A stretch of 64,000 nucleotides of DNA from positions 4,317,501 through 4,381,500 of the forward strand of contig NZ_CP108538.1 in NCBI RefSeq assembly GCF_035994185.1, read 5' to 3'. Shown here one piece after another: positions 16,189 through 25,301 of this stretch (positions are counted from its first letter, which is position 1; each line of letters opens with the position of its first letter). The translations under genes were made by a program, and so were the position numbers. This DNA comes from Streptomyces sp. NBC_01217. Lineage in GTDB: Bacteria > Actinomycetota > Actinomycetes > Streptomycetales > Streptomycetaceae. The notes beneath the pieces are model-generated. The model saw only the letters and a list, made by a program, of their open reading frames with translations. It had not been told where the DNA came from and searched no databases.

Positions 16189-16935
16189 ATGGAATTCCCG
16201 CTTCGTGACCGCATCGCAATGGCCGCCGCGCTGACTGGCCCCCTCCTGGTCGCGCTGGTGCTGACGCCCTTCCGTACGAGCGTGTCGGGCGCCGATCCGG
16301 CCCTGGTCCTGGTCGTCGTCGTGGTGGCGGTCTCGGCCACCGGGAACCGCTGGGCCGGGGCCGTCGCGGCACTGTCGTCCGCCGCCTGGTTCGACTTCTT
16401 CCTCACCCCTCCGTACCAGCGGTTCACCATCGCGGGCGCCGCCGACGTCGAGACGGCGGTGCTGCTCCTGGCCGTGGGCCTCGTGGTGTCGCAGCTGGCC
16501 GCCCGCGCCCGTCGCCTGCGGGTGATCACCGTGACGGACGCGGACCACCTCGTCCGGATCCACGACACCGCGCTGCTCGTCCAGTCCGCCACCTCCCCCG
16601 ACCTGGTGGTCGAGCAGGTACGCCGCCAGCTCATGGACGTGCTGCGGTTGCAGGGCTGCCGTTTCGAGTACGGGAGCCTGCTGGGGCAGCCGCCGAGGCT
16701 GGAACAGGACGGCGGTGTCGTCGTGGGGCACCGGCGCAGGGATGTCGACCGCGACGGCTGGCCGGAGGGCGAGATCGAGCTCCGCGCCTCGGCGAGCGGC
16801 CACTACTCCGGCCGGTTCATGCTCCGGCCCCTGCCGGGAACCGTCCCGTCGTTGCAGGCGCGGCTCGTGGCGGTGACCCTCGCCGATCACGCCGGTGCGG
16901 CGCTCGACACGGCGGGTCCGGTGCTGGACCGCTGA
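16189..16935 (+). CDS. DUF4118 (KdpD-type) membrane sensor-like protein
   Basis: 248 aa. Three or four membrane segments in the first 110 residues (LLVALVLTPF, LVLVVVVVAVSA, AGAVAALSSAAWFDFFLTPPYQRF, LLLAVGLVVSQLAARARR) match the DUF4118 domain of KdpD. The segment FDFFLTPPYQRFTI is diagnostic. It ends in a cytoplasmic domain but lacks a histidine-kinase core, so it is a kinase-less sensor, perhaps working with another protein. GAGGTGGATC before the ATG is an adequate ribosome site. Confidence 0.8.
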   Translation: MEFPLRDRIAMAAALTGPLLVALVLTPFRTSVSGADPALVLVVVVVAVSATGNRWAGAVAALSSAAWFDFFLTPPYQRFTIAGAADVETAVLLLAVGLVVSQLAARARRLRVITVTDADHLVRIHDTALLVQSATSPDLVVEQVRRQLMDVLRLQGCRFEYGSLLGQPPRLEQDGGVVVGHRRRDVDRDGWPEGEIELRASASGHYSGRFMLRPLPGTVPSLQARLVAVTLADHAGAALDTAGPVLDR

Positions 16936-17055
16936 TGACGACAGGCCCACCCCATGTCCAGCGCGCGGACGGGCGGTCGGCTGGCTAGCGTGAAAACCCG
17001 GACGGCGAGAGACCGGACGATCCACTGAGCGCGCGAGCACGAAGGAGTCGACGTC

Positions 17056-17853
17056 ATGGCTGTACAACCGGAGGGCACGCCGTGCTGGGCCGACGCGATG
17101 TTCCCCGATCTCGACGGGGCGAAGAGCTTCTACGGTGACGTGCTGGGCTGGACGTACAGCGAGTCCTCGTCCGAGTTCGGCGACTACACGCAGGCGTACG
17201 CCGACGGCAAGGCGGTCGCCGCCGTCGTGCCCCCGATGCCCGGCCAGGAGGGGCAGTCGGCCTGGTGTCTCTACCTCGCCTCGCCGGACGCCGCCGCCAC
17301 CGCGGCCAGGATCCGCGCCAACGGCGGCGAGACGCTGATGGACCCCATGGAGGTCGGCGAGTTCGGCACGATGCTGCTGGCCCGCGACCCCGCAGGCGTC
17401 ACCTTCGGCGTCTGGCAGGCGGGCAGCCACGAGGGCTTCGAGGCCCAGGGCGTGCCCGGCGCGTTCTGCTGGGCCGAGGTCTTCACCCGGGAGCCCGAGA
17501 AGTCGGATGCGTTCTTCTCCGCCGTCTTCCCGTACAGCATGGTGAAGATGGCGGACGACCACGTCGACTTCAGGATGTTCAACGTCGGCGACCGGACGGT
17601 CATGGGCCGGATGAAGATGGGCGACGAATTCCCGCCCGAGGTCCCGCCGTACATGAACGTGTACTTCACCGTCCCGGACTGCGACGCGGCTGTCGCGAAG
17701 GCGACCGAGCGCGGCGCGACCCTGCACTTCGGCCCGATGACCATGCCGTTCGGCCGCTTCGCGGCGCTGAGCGACCCGCAGGGCGCGGCGTTCTCCGTGA
17801 TCGACGTCAACACGACCGAGGGCGAGGTGCCCAAGACGTCTCCGGTGTCCTGA
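17056..17853 (+). CDS. VOC-superfamily protein, two glyoxalase-like domains
   Basis: 265 aa with two VOC modules (about 8-120 and 135-255), each with FYGDVLGWTY/AFFSAVFPY-type beginnings and DPAGVTFGVWQ / DPQGAAFSVID endings. Metal-binding residues are partly conserved. Members bind metals or small ligands and include resistance and hydroxylase proteins; no specific function can be assigned. GAAGGAG precedes the ATG. It is convergent with the HAD phosphatase gene, ten bases apart. Confidence 0.88.
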   Translation: MAVQPEGTPCWADAMFPDLDGAKSFYGDVLGWTYSESSSEFGDYTQAYADGKAVAAVVPPMPGQEGQSAWCLYLASPDAAATAARIRANGGETLMDPMEVGEFGTMLLARDPAGVTFGVWQAGSHEGFEAQGVPGAFCWAEVFTREPEKSDAFFSAVFPYSMVKMADDHVDFRMFNVGDRTVMGRMKMGDEFPPEVPPYMNVYFTVPDCDAAVAKATERGATLHFGPMTMPFGRFAALSDPQGAAFSVIDVNTTEGEVPKTSPVS

Positions 17854-17862
17854 GCGGCCCCC

Positions 17863-18645
17863 TCATGTCCCCAGCCGCTCCAGCAGGGCGGGGAGATCGG
17901 CGAAGGAGTCGATCACATGGTCCGGGGTTCCGTCGGCAGCGCGGTGCGTGCCAGGGAGGTACTTGCCGGTCCTGACGAGTACGCCGGTGAGCCCGGCGCG
18001 CTGGGCCGCCAGTACGTCGGTCTCGATGTCGTCGCCCACCATCAGGGCGCTGGACGGGGTGGCGCCGAGGTGCGACAGGGCGGCGGCGAAGAACGACCCG
18101 GCGGGTTTGCCGGTGATCTCCGCCTCGACGCGGGCCGCCCGCTCCAGTCCCAGGAGGAAGGCGCCCGTGTCGAGGTCGAGCCCGGTGGCCGTGCGCCAGT
18201 ACATGTTCCGGTGCATGGCGACGAGCCGGGCCCCCCGCTGCACATGGCGGAAAGCGCGGTTGAGCGCCGCATAGCCGAAGGCCTCCCCGGCCCCGCCGAG
18301 AACGACGACATCCGGCGCCTCCTCGACGAGTGTCACACCCGTCAGATCCTCCCGGATGTCGCCCGTGCTGATCAGCAGGCAGCGGGCGCCTGGGTGGTGT
18401 TCTCGCAGGTGGGCGGCGGTGACGGCGGGGGCGGTGAGGATGTCGTCGGCGGAGACGGGGAAGCCCTCCGCGGCCAGCCTCCCGGCGATCGAGGCGCGGG
18501 TGCGGGAGGTCGTGTTGGTGACCAGCACCAGCGGGAGACCCGCCTCGCGCAGCCGCTCCATGGCCGCCACGGTGCCGGGCAGCGGCTTCCAGGACACCGT
18601 GAGCACACCGTCGATGTCGATCAGTACCGCTCCGATTCGCTCCAT
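17863..18645 (-). CDS. HAD-superfamily (NagD/PGP-like) phosphatase
   Basis: 260 aa. Motif I DIDGVL (residues 10-15, nucleophile D10 and D12), motif II TNTT, and the C-terminal motif IV MVGDDIETDVLAAQRAG typical of the HAD IIA/NagD group with a capping domain. It hydrolyses small phosphates such as sugar or nucleotide phosphates. The start at 18645 lies 7 bases after CAGGGT, a -10-like hexamer, with no clear Shine-Dalgarno sequence, so the mRNA may be leaderless. It is divergent from the phosphoribosyltransferase gene. Confidence 0.9.
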   Translation of the reverse strand: MERIGAVLIDIDGVLTVSWKPLPGTVAAMERLREAGLPLVLVTNTTSRTRASIAGRLAAEGFPVSADDILTAPAVTAAHLREHHPGARCLLISTGDIREDLTGVTLVEEAPDVVVLGGAGEAFGYAALNRAFRHVQRGARLVAMHRNMYWRTATGLDLDTGAFLLGLERAARVEAEITGKPAGSFFAAALSHLGATPSSALMVGDDIETDVLAAQRAGLTGVLVRTGKYLPGTHRAADGTPDHVIDSFADLPALLERLGT

Positions 18646-18722
18646 GTCACCGACCCTGCCCGAGTTGCGGAGCCGCCGCACATGGGGTTGTTTCGAGGTA
18701 GGGAATCAAGGAGTGAACCACT

Positions 18723-19385
18723 GTGCTGTTCGCCGACCGAGTGGACGCGGGACAGCAGCTGGCCGAGGCGCTCCGTCATCTGGAGCGGGAGAATCCGGTC
18801 GTGCTGGGGCTGCCCCGCGGCGGAGTCCCCGTGGCCTTCCAGGTGGCGCAGATGCTCGGCGCCGAACTCGATGTGATCGTGGTCCGCAAGCTCGGCGTGC
18901 CCCACCACGAGGAGGTGGCGTTCGGCGCCGTCGGCGAGGACGGGGTGCGGGTCATCAACGAGGACGTCATCAGCCACCTGCGCGCCGGCAAGGAGGACCT
19001 CGCGGCGGTCGAGCGGGTCGAGACGGCGGAGCTCGTACGCCGGGCGCAGACGTACCGCGCGGGCAGGCCGCGCACGCCGCTGGAAGGCCGGACCGTCATC
19101 GTCGTGGACGACGGCGTCGCGACCGGCGCCACGGCCGAGGCCGCCTGCCAGGTGGTACGGGCCCAGCGGCCGGCCCGTCTGCTGGCGGCCGTACCGGTGG
19201 CGCCGCCGGACGCGGTCGCCCGGCTGCGGCACTACGCGGACGAGGTGGTGTGCCTGTCCACGCCGCGCCTGTTCTACGCCGTCGGCGAGTGGTACCGGGA
19301 CTTCGCGCAGACCTCCGACGAGGAGGTTCTCTCCCTGCTGACGCAGGCCAGGTACAGCGGGCATGTGACACCCGGCAGCGATTGA
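18723..19385 (+). CDS. Phosphoribosyltransferase-domain protein
   Basis: 220 aa with the PRPP-binding motif VIVVDDGVATGATA (125-138) of type I phosphoribosyltransferases and the PRGGVPVAF segment typical of a class found fused to or near dienelactone hydrolase-type genes. The substrate is unknown; many members are stress-related. GTG 18723 has AAGGAG upstream. It is divergent from the HAD phosphatase gene, whose substrates may be phosphosugars, but a common pathway is only a guess. Confidence 0.9.
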   Translation: MLFADRVDAGQQLAEALRHLERENPVVLGLPRGGVPVAFQVAQMLGAELDVIVVRKLGVPHHEEVAFGAVGEDGVRVINEDVISHLRAGKEDLAAVERVETAELVRRAQTYRAGRPRTPLEGRTVIVVDDGVATGATAEAACQVVRAQRPARLLAAVPVAPPDAVARLRHYADEVVCLSTPRLFYAVGEWYRDFAQTSDEEVLSLLTQARYSGHVTPGSD

Positions 19386-19408
19386 GCGGCGACAGCCGAT
19401 GACCTGTT

Positions 19409-19780
19409 TCAGGCCCCGGCGGTGGTCGCGTTCCCGCTGCCCGGCCCGTCCACCGGCCGTGCTTCGTCCCGCCGCCAGGTCGCCGAGACCGTGAAGTTCG
19501 CCTCCGTGGCCGCCTTCGCGACGACCACCCCCGCCTCGGCCGTGATCTTGATGCCGAACTGGACGTTCACCTCGTCCGGCGGGCTCGCCGCGTCCCGCAG
19601 CTGGCCCACCACCGCGTCGACCGCGGGCCGGATGCGCGCGAGGGCGTCCTGCAGGGTGTCCGCCGTGGACCTCAGGGCGTCGCCGTTCCGGCTGACCCGC
19701 TCGATCACGGGTGCGTCGTCCGGCACCTCCACGGACACGGTGCCGCCACCGTCCAGCAGCACCTCGACCACCTCGGCCAT
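19409..19780 (-). CDS. Trypco1 (CU044_2847-type) domain protein
   Basis: 123 aa. MAEVVEVLLDGGGTVSVEVP, a central acidic helix, then the diagnostic VNVQFGIKITAEAGVVVAKA and NFTVSATW match the trypsin-co-occurring domain 1 family (CU044_2847). This family is found next to trypsin-like and nSTAND genes in predicted conflict systems. Here it is divergent from exactly such a gene (19875-23501) across a 94-base gap, so the two probably work together. It has no enzymatic motif and may be a ligand or effector partner. Confidence 0.8.
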   Translation of the reverse strand: MAEVVEVLLDGGGTVSVEVPDDAPVIERVSRNGDALRSTADTLQDALARIRPAVDAVVGQLRDAASPPDEVNVQFGIKITAEAGVVVAKAATEANFTVSATWRRDEARPVDGPGSGNATTAGA

Positions 19781-19874
19781 GTCCAGCCCCCTGTTCCCCG
19801 TACCCCATGAGTCTCAACAGCCCGTTGAGCAAGGCCTGTTGTGCCATGCTTATCAGAACCGGGCGGGGAACGGG

Positions 19875-22800
19875 GTGACGGGCGTCTTGGCTACGGACGT
19901 CGGCCGTGCGCGGAGCGGCCGCAGCGCGAGTCCGCTGGGCGCCGCGGTCGCCCGGGTGCGGGGCCCCGACGGGCGGCCCGTCGGCGGTGCGTTCCTGGCC
20001 GCGCCCGGACACCTGCTGACCTGCGCCCATGTCGTCAATACGGCGCTCGGCGAGGCGGCCGGGAGCAGCGCACGGCCCACCGGGCCCGTGACCGTCGACT
20101 TCCCCCTCCTCGCGCCCGGCACCGGGCTGAGGGCCGAGATCGTGCACTGGGTGCCGCCCGGCACCGAGGCGCCCGAGGACCTCGCCGGGCTCCGGCTGAC
20201 CGATCCCGCCCCGGTCGCGGCCACCCCCGCGGCGCTCGTCGCCCATGGGGACACCTTCGATCTCCGCGGTGTCGTGCTGGGCTTTCCGGCGCTCTCGGAC
20301 AGCGGGGTGTGGAGCATCGGCCGGCTGCGGGGCCGGCAGGCGCACGGCTGGGTCCAGATCGATGTGGACGGGACCAGCCAGTTCGACATCCGCAAGGGCT
20401 TCTCCGGCGTGCCCGTCTGGGACGCCGAACGCACCGCCGCCGTCGGCATGATCATCACCGCCTGGCGCGGATCGGGCATCCGCAGCGCGTACATGGTGCC
20501 CGCCGCCGAGCTGTTCGCCGCCTGGCCGCAGCTGCGCGCCATGGCCCAGCCACCGTCCCCGTTCCCCGGGCTGCGGTCCTTCACGGAGGCGGAGTCGGGG
20601 GTCTTCTTCGGGCGGGACGGGCTCGCCGCCCGGATCGCCGGAATGAGCCGCACCGCGGTGCTCGGCCCCTCGGGTGTGGGCAAGTCCTCCCTCGTACGGG
20701 CGGGAGTACTGCCCCGGTTACGGGAGGACCCCGCAAACCTCATCGTGTCCATGCGCCCCTCCGAGGCCCGTACGCCCCTGCGCTCCCTCGCTCTGGCGCT
20801 GGACCGGTCCGTCGCTGCCGAGCGGGAGCCGGCCGACCGGCTGGACCGGGTGTCCGCGCTGACGGACCGGATCGTCCGGGAGGGCTTGCGGGAGGCCGTC
20901 GCCGCCGTACTGGAGACACACCGGGCGGACCGGCTGCTGCTGTTCGTCGACCAGTTGGAGGAGATCTTCGCCCAGTCCGACGACCGGGCGGACGCCTTCG
21001 GCACCGCGCTCGCCGAGGCCGCCGCACCGCACTCCCGGCTACGGCTGCTGAGCGCGGTGCGCGCCGACTTCCTCGGCAGTGCGCTGAACCGGCCGAGGCT
21101 GCGCTTCCTGGTCGACGACCACCGGCTGGTGACGGTCGGCGAACTCGACGACCCCGAACTGCGCAGGGCCATCACCGGGCCGGTCGAGGAGATCCGCTCG
21201 GTGGCGTACGAGGAGGGTCTGGTCGGCCGCATCATGGACGAGGTCGGGTACGCCCCCGGCCGGCTTCCGCTCGTCCAGTTCACCCTGGCCCAGCTGTGGG
21301 AGCGGCAGGAGAACGGGCTGCTCACCCATCGCGCGTACACCGAGGCGGGCGGTGTCCAGCACGCCCTGGCCCGCCACGCCGAGCAGGTGTGGAGCGGGCT
21401 CGACGGCCCCGGACGCACCGCGGCCACCCGCCTGTTGACGCAGCTGGTGCATCCCCTGCCCGACCGGGTCTCGTTCACCCGGCGCTCCGCGGCCCGCGCG
21501 GACTTCGACGACGACGCCTGGGCGCTTGCGGGTCGGCTGGCCACCGAACGGGTCGTCGTCATACGCGAGTTGGAGGACGCACCACGCCCCGGGACGGCCT
21601 TGCCGGAATCGCGCACCGGCACGGGCGGTGCGCGGCTCGGTGTGGAGCTGGCCCATGAGTCGCTGATCACCCGCTGGGACCGGCTCGGCGAACTCGCCTG
21701 CCAGTACCGCGACTTCCGCATCTGGCAGGACGCCCTGCGCGGACGCATCGACGCCTGGTACACGCAGGGCCGCCCCGGACACCGGCTGCTCCCGCTCTCC
21801 GAACTGCGCGAGGCACGGCGCCAGATGCTCGCCCACCCCGACGACATCGGCACCGACGAGCGCGCCTATCTGGTCCTGAGCCGACGCCGATGGCGCCGTA
21901 TCGGCCTGCAGTCCGTCGCGGTGGTCGGCGCGCTGGCCCTGCTGGGCGGGCTCCAGTGGAGCAAGCAGCAGGACACGATCAGTGGGACCGCCGCCCACTC
22001 CCTGGCCGTGGCGTCCAAGGAGCTGGATGTGCGCGACGTCTACGGCTCCGCCCAGCTCGCCCTGCGCGCCTATCGCACCGACTCGACCGAGGAGACCCGC
22101 GGCGCGGTGCGCAACGCGGAGACCCAGCTCCAGTCGGTCGACCTGGTGGTGCCCGACGGCGACACGACGCGCACCGAGAACGAGGTGATGAACGCCGAGA
22201 ACACGGTGACCGACGTGCCCAGCCGGCTGAGCGCGGACGGACGGACCATGGTCACCACCGCCCCCGACATGAAGCCCGCGCTGTGGCGGATCGGGGCGGA
22301 CGGCACCGGCGTCGAGCGGGTGAGGCTCACCGGCGGTGATCCGCTGATGCTCGGCGGGCGGCCGGTCCTCGACACGGGCGGCCGCCATGCCGCCTTCATC
22401 CACAGCGTCGGCCCGGCCATCGGCCCGGATCTCCCCAAGAACGCGTGCAGCACGCCGGGTTCGGTCACGTCCGTGCCGACGAAGCCCGAGTTCACCACCT
22501 GTCTGACGGTGTACGACGCGGTCTCCGGGCGGGCCGCGACCGTCGTCCCGGTGTCCGGCATCGCGCGGACGGCCGAGGTGTCGGCGATGAGCTTCGACCC
22601 GTCCGGCGATGTGCTCGCACTGGTCATCAGTACGGGCGAGAACCGCTGGTCGGTGCAGCGCCGCGAGACGGCGGGCGGCCGGCTCATCAGTGAGCGCCCG
22701 CTTGCGGTCCGGGGTACCGGGATCACCGGTTTCTGGCTGTCCCCGGGCGGCCATGCGGCGACCGTGCTGACCAGGGCGCCCGGCACACACCGCTACACCC

Positions 22801-23501
22801 GCCACGTCCTCACCCGCGTCGACCTCGACCGGCCCGGCGGATCGCCCCGCGTCCTCGCACCGCTCGCCGTGGACGCGAGCGTCGGCGCCTCGGCCGACGG
22901 CACCCGCATCGTCGCCGCACTCGCGCCCTCGGGCGACAAGGACGGCACCGAGTACCGCGTCTGGGACCTGCACACGGGCCGGCAGGTCGCCCGGCTCACC
23001 GGCTTCCCGTCCTCGCTGGGCGCCGCGCACCTCTCCCTCGACCCGACCGGCCGCCAGGTGTACGCGACCTTCCCGGACTACGACCTCTTCAAGCCGCCCA
23101 CCTCCGTACCCACCGATCTCCAGGGCCAGGTGGAGCAGCGGGTGGACATCGTCGAGGCGATCCTGAAGGCGGCGACGGTACGGGTGTGGACCTGGCGCAT
23201 CGGCGAGAACCGCCTCCACCGGACCGCCATGCGCCTGACTCCCGGCTGGCTGGCCCTCCGCCCGCTCGGCACCGGGGCCGACGCCCCGCTGGCCCTGTTC
23301 GGCATCGGCGTCATCGGCATCGTGCACGCCAGGGACGGCGTCTCCCCGCAGGAACGGCTCGGGCGGCCGCTCCGCCGGACGAGAGACCTCGACACGGACG
23401 AAAGCGCCGCGCACCTGTGCGCGGCGCTCACCACACGGACCGAGTCCGACACCGTACGCGGGGCGACCCCGGCGGGCGCGGCGAGGAACCTCTGCGGCTG
23501 A
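19875..23501 (+). CDS. Trypsin-like protease fused to STAND NTPase and beta-propeller
   Basis: 1208 aa. (1) N-terminal serine-protease domain, about 18-215: TCAHVV (His52), EDLAGL (Asp102) and GFSGVPV (Ser177) form the triad. (2) nSTAND-type NTPase, about 229-650: Walker A GPSGVGKSS (264-272) and Walker B LLLFVDQLEE (354-363, Asp359), with helical winged-helix-like segments after. (3) One membrane helix at ~676-695 (AVVGALALLGG). (4) C-terminal beta-propeller-like half, ~700-1208. The layout is that of predicted defence or conflict sensors in which ligand binding to the propeller drives NTPase oligomerisation and protease activation. Start GTG 19875; earlier codons in the same frame lack a ribosome site. 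Partner Trypco1 gene is divergent. Confidence 0.9.
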   Translation: MTGVLATDVGRARSGRSASPLGAAVARVRGPDGRPVGGAFLAAPGHLLTCAHVVNTALGEAAGSSARPTGPVTVDFPLLAPGTGLRAEIVHWVPPGTEAPEDLAGLRLTDPAPVAATPAALVAHGDTFDLRGVVLGFPALSDSGVWSIGRLRGRQAHGWVQIDVDGTSQFDIRKGFSGVPVWDAERTAAVGMIITAWRGSGIRSAYMVPAAELFAAWPQLRAMAQPPSPFPGLRSFTEAESGVFFGRDGLAARIAGMSRTAVLGPSGVGKSSLVRAGVLPRLREDPANLIVSMRPSEARTPLRSLALALDRSVAAEREPADRLDRVSALTDRIVREGLREAVAAVLETHRADRLLLFVDQLEEIFAQSDDRADAFGTALAEAAAPHSRLRLLSAVRADFLGSALNRPRLRFLVDDHRLVTVGELDDPELRRAITGPVEEIRSVAYEEGLVGRIMDEVGYAPGRLPLVQFTLAQLWERQENGLLTHRAYTEAGGVQHALARHAEQVWSGLDGPGRTAATRLLTQLVHPLPDRVSFTRRSAARADFDDDAWALAGRLATERVVVIRELEDAPRPGTALPESRTGTGGARLGVELAHESLITRWDRLGELACQYRDFRIWQDALRGRIDAWYTQGRPGHRLLPLSELREARRQMLAHPDDIGTDERAYLVLSRRRWRRIGLQSVAVVGALALLGGLQWSKQQDTISGTAAHSLAVASKELDVRDVYGSAQLALRAYRTDSTEETRGAVRNAETQLQSVDLVVPDGDTTRTENEVMNAENTVTDVPSRLSADGRTMVTTAPDMKPALWRIGADGTGVERVRLTGGDPLMLGGRPVLDTGGRHAAFIHSVGPAIGPDLPKNACSTPGSVTSVPTKPEFTTCLTVYDAVSGRAATVVPVSGIARTAEVSAMSFDPSGDVLALVISTGENRWSVQRRETAGGRLISERPLAVRGTGITGFWLSPGGHAATVLTRAPGTHRYTRHVLTRVDLDRPGGSPRVLAPLAVDASVGASADGTRIVAALAPSGDKDGTEYRVWDLHTGRQVARLTGFPSSLGAAHLSLDPTGRQVYATFPDYDLFKPPTSVPTDLQGQVEQRVDIVEAILKAATVRVWTWRIGENRLHRTAMRLTPGWLALRPLGTGADAPLALFGIGVIGIVHARDGVSPQERLGRPLRRTRDLDTDESAAHLCAALTTRTESDTVRGATPAGAARNLCG

Positions 23502-23537
23502 GCGGGGCCGGGGCAGCCCCCGGAATCCCGCCGGAAA

Positions 23538-24287
23538 TCAGCGGCTGTCCCTGCCGAACAGCAGCTTCCACGGTGCGAGGGCGGACTCGATCTGCACGCT
23601 CAGACCGAGCTTCGATTCGCCCGCGACCCGTTCCTCGAACCGGATCGGCACCTCGACGATCCTCAAATGGCGCCGGACCGTGCGGTAGTTCATCTCCACC
23701 TGGAACGAATAGCCGTTGCTGCGGACCGAGGACACATCGATCGCCTTCAGCGTCGATGCCCGCCAGGCCTTGAAACCGGCGGTGGCATCCTCCACCCGCA
23801 ACCGGAGGATCGCGTTCACATAGAGATTCGCCCAGGCGGAGAGCACCTTGCGGTGCCAGGGCCACTCCGTGGCCAGCGAGCCGCCCGCCACATAGCGGGA
23901 GCCGATCACCACGGCGGCATCCCCGGCGGCATCCTCGGCGAGCAGCGTCTCGATCATGACCGGGAGCCTCGATGCCGGGTGGGAGAGGTCGGCGTCCATC
24001 TGGACCACCACGTCGGCGCCCTCGGCGAGCGCACGTGTCATGCCCGCCACATAGGCGCGTCCCAGCCCGTCCTTCTCCTTGCGGTGCAGCACGCCGACCC
24101 TGCCCGCGGTGTCGGCCGACAGCTTGTCCGCGACCTCGCCCGTACCGTCCGGGGAATTGTCGTCCACCACGAGAATATGCAGGTCGGGCAGGCCGAGATC
24201 CATCAGGAGATTCACGAGGACGGGCAGGTTGGTCCGCTCGTCGTAGGTGGGCACGACCACCACGATCTTCGGCGAGGTCTTCTCCAC
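23538..24287 (-). CDS. Polyprenol-phosphate mannosyltransferase-like GT2 glycosyltransferase
   Basis: 249 aa. GT2 fold with [18 protein letters not shown] at the start, [12 protein letters not shown], the donor-binding QMDADLSHP (DxD) and the C-terminal [11 protein letters not shown] of dolichyl/polyprenyl-phosphate mannose synthases. It would transfer mannose from GDP-mannose to a polyprenyl phosphate on the inner face of the membrane, supplying protein O-mannosylation or lipoglycan synthesis. It lacks a C-terminal membrane domain. GTG 24287 has GGGAGA upstream and matches family length. It is divergent from the crcB operon. Confidence 0.88.
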   Translation of the reverse strand: MEKTSPKIVVVVPTYDERTNLPVLVNLLMDLGLPDLHILVVDDNSPDGTGEVADKLSADTAGRVGVLHRKEKDGLGRAYVAGMTRALAEGADVVVQMDADLSHPASRLPVMIETLLAEDAAGDAAVVIGSRYVAGGSLATEWPWHRKVLSAWANLYVNAILRLRVEDATAGFKAWRASTLKAIDVSSVRSNGYSFQVEMNYRTVRRHLRIVEVPIRFEERVAGESKLGLSVQIESALAPWKLLFGRDSR

Positions 24288-24404
24288 TGCCAACGTTCTC
24301 CCGTTCGTCGCCCGGATCTTCTCCGCGCGGGATCGCGCGAGCCTAACATCCGCAGATCCGGGTCCGGCAGAAATCGGAATACATAATTCTGCTTTCCGAA
24401 TTCC

Positions 24405-24457
24405 TCTTCTCCAATGCCCATTGCCCATTCTCCGCTCTCCGTTCTCCGCCTTCCATT
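24405..24457 (+). repeat. Pyrimidine-rich imperfect tandem repeats
   Basis: Short units of the types TTCTCC, GCCCATT and CTCTCCG recur (TTCTTCTCCAATGCCCATTG, then CCCATTCTCCGCTCTCC) in the gap between the mannosyltransferase and crcB starts. The strand shows strong C/T bias. It may affect DNA shape or arise from slippage; no function is evident. Confidence 0.5.
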
Positions 24458-24495
24458 CGCCGCCGCCCCGGGCAGGCCCGCCCGGGGCGGCGGCG
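24458..24495. other. Perfect 16-bp inverted repeat upstream of crcB
   Basis: Arms 24458-24473 and 24480-24495 are exact complements with a 6-base loop (AGGCCC); all G/C apart from the loop A. It lies 40 bases before the crcB start and about 170 bases before the divergent mannosyltransferase start. As a transcript on the crcB side it would form a very stable hairpin in the leader; it could equally be a protein-binding site. Confidence 0.6.
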
Positions 24496-24534
24496 ATAGC
24501 CTGGGGTGTGCAGCAGGCGAGAGAACGGATACGC

Positions 24535-24945
24535 ATGGGAGTCAGGAATCCCCAGGGTTCCGTCGTCGCGGTCGTCGCGCTCGGCGGCGCGCTCGGAGCA
24601 TGCGCCCGCTACGGGGCGGCGCTGATCTGGCCCACCGCCCCGGGCGGCTTCCCCTGGACGACGCTGCTCGTGAATGTCGTCGGGTGCGCGGTGATCGGCG
24701 TGTTCATGGTGGTGATCAGCGAGGTGTGGGCGGCGCACCGGCTGGTGCGGCCGTTCTTCGGTACGGGGGTGCTGGGCGGGTTCACCACGTTCTCCACGTA
24801 TGCGGTGGACATCGAGCGGCTGGTGGACGGCGACCGGGCCCGGGCCGGCCTGGCGTATCTGGGACTGACACTGTGCGCGGCCCTCGCGGCGGTGTGGAGT
24901 GCGGTGTGGGCGACCCGCCGCGTGCTGGCGTGGAGGCAGTCATGA
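24535..24945 (+). CDS. crcB: CrcB-type fluoride exporter subunit, first copy
   Basis: 136 aa, four membrane helices. Contains the CrcB signatures [24 protein letters not shown] and [15 protein letters not shown] (Phe/Thr-rich track of the fluoride pore). Dual-topology Fluc channels need two subunits; a second crcB follows, so the pair probably forms a heterodimeric channel. ATG 24535 is taken as the start; a GTG at 24508 is possible. The stop overlaps the ATG of the next gene. Confidence 0.92.
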   Translation: MGVRNPQGSVVAVVALGGALGACARYGAALIWPTAPGGFPWTTLLVNVVGCAVIGVFMVVISEVWAAHRLVRPFFGTGVLGGFTTFSTYAVDIERLVDGDRARAGLAYLGLTLCAALAAVWSAVWATRRVLAWRQS

Positions 24946-25301
24946 CGAGGACTCCGTACACGGAACGGGCCCTGCGGCTGACGGTCCTCGTCGGCGAGTC
25001 CGACGCGTGGCACCACAGGCCGGTGTACACGGAGATCGTGCACCGGGCGCACAAGGCTGGGCTCTCGGGCGCGAGCGTGTTCCGCGGGGCCGAGGGCTTC
25101 GGCGCCTCGTCGATGATCCACACCCAGCGGCTGCTCTCGCTGAGCGAGGACCTGCCGGTGGCGGTCGTGATCGTGGACGCGGAGGAGCGGATCCGCGCGT
25201 TCCTGCCGCTCATCGAAGAGCTGGTCGCGGACGGCGGCCTGGTCGTCCTGGACGCGTGCGAGACCGTGCACTACGGCGACGGCCGGGAGCGGACCCGGTG
25301 A
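24942..25301 (+). CDS. DUF190-family protein between two crcB genes
   Basis: 119 aa, DUF190 (PII-like ferredoxin-type fold), with [24 protein letters not shown] and a later VIVDAEERI segment. DUF190 genes are commonly co-transcribed with crcB pairs. The protein could be a regulatory or partner subunit; the exact role is not known. It overlaps both flanking crcB genes by four bases each (ATGA and GTGA), so the three form one coupled operon. Confidence 0.9.
   Translation: MTRTPYTERALRLTVLVGESDAWHHRPVYTEIVHRAHKAGLSGASVFRGAEGFGASSMIHTQRLLSLSEDLPVAVVIVDAEERIRAFLPLIEELVADGGLVVLDACETVHYGDGRERTR

Noticed and set aside
24423..24534. Fluoride riboswitch before crcB
   Set aside because: Conserved aptamer segments were not found; only a perfect inverted repeat is seen.
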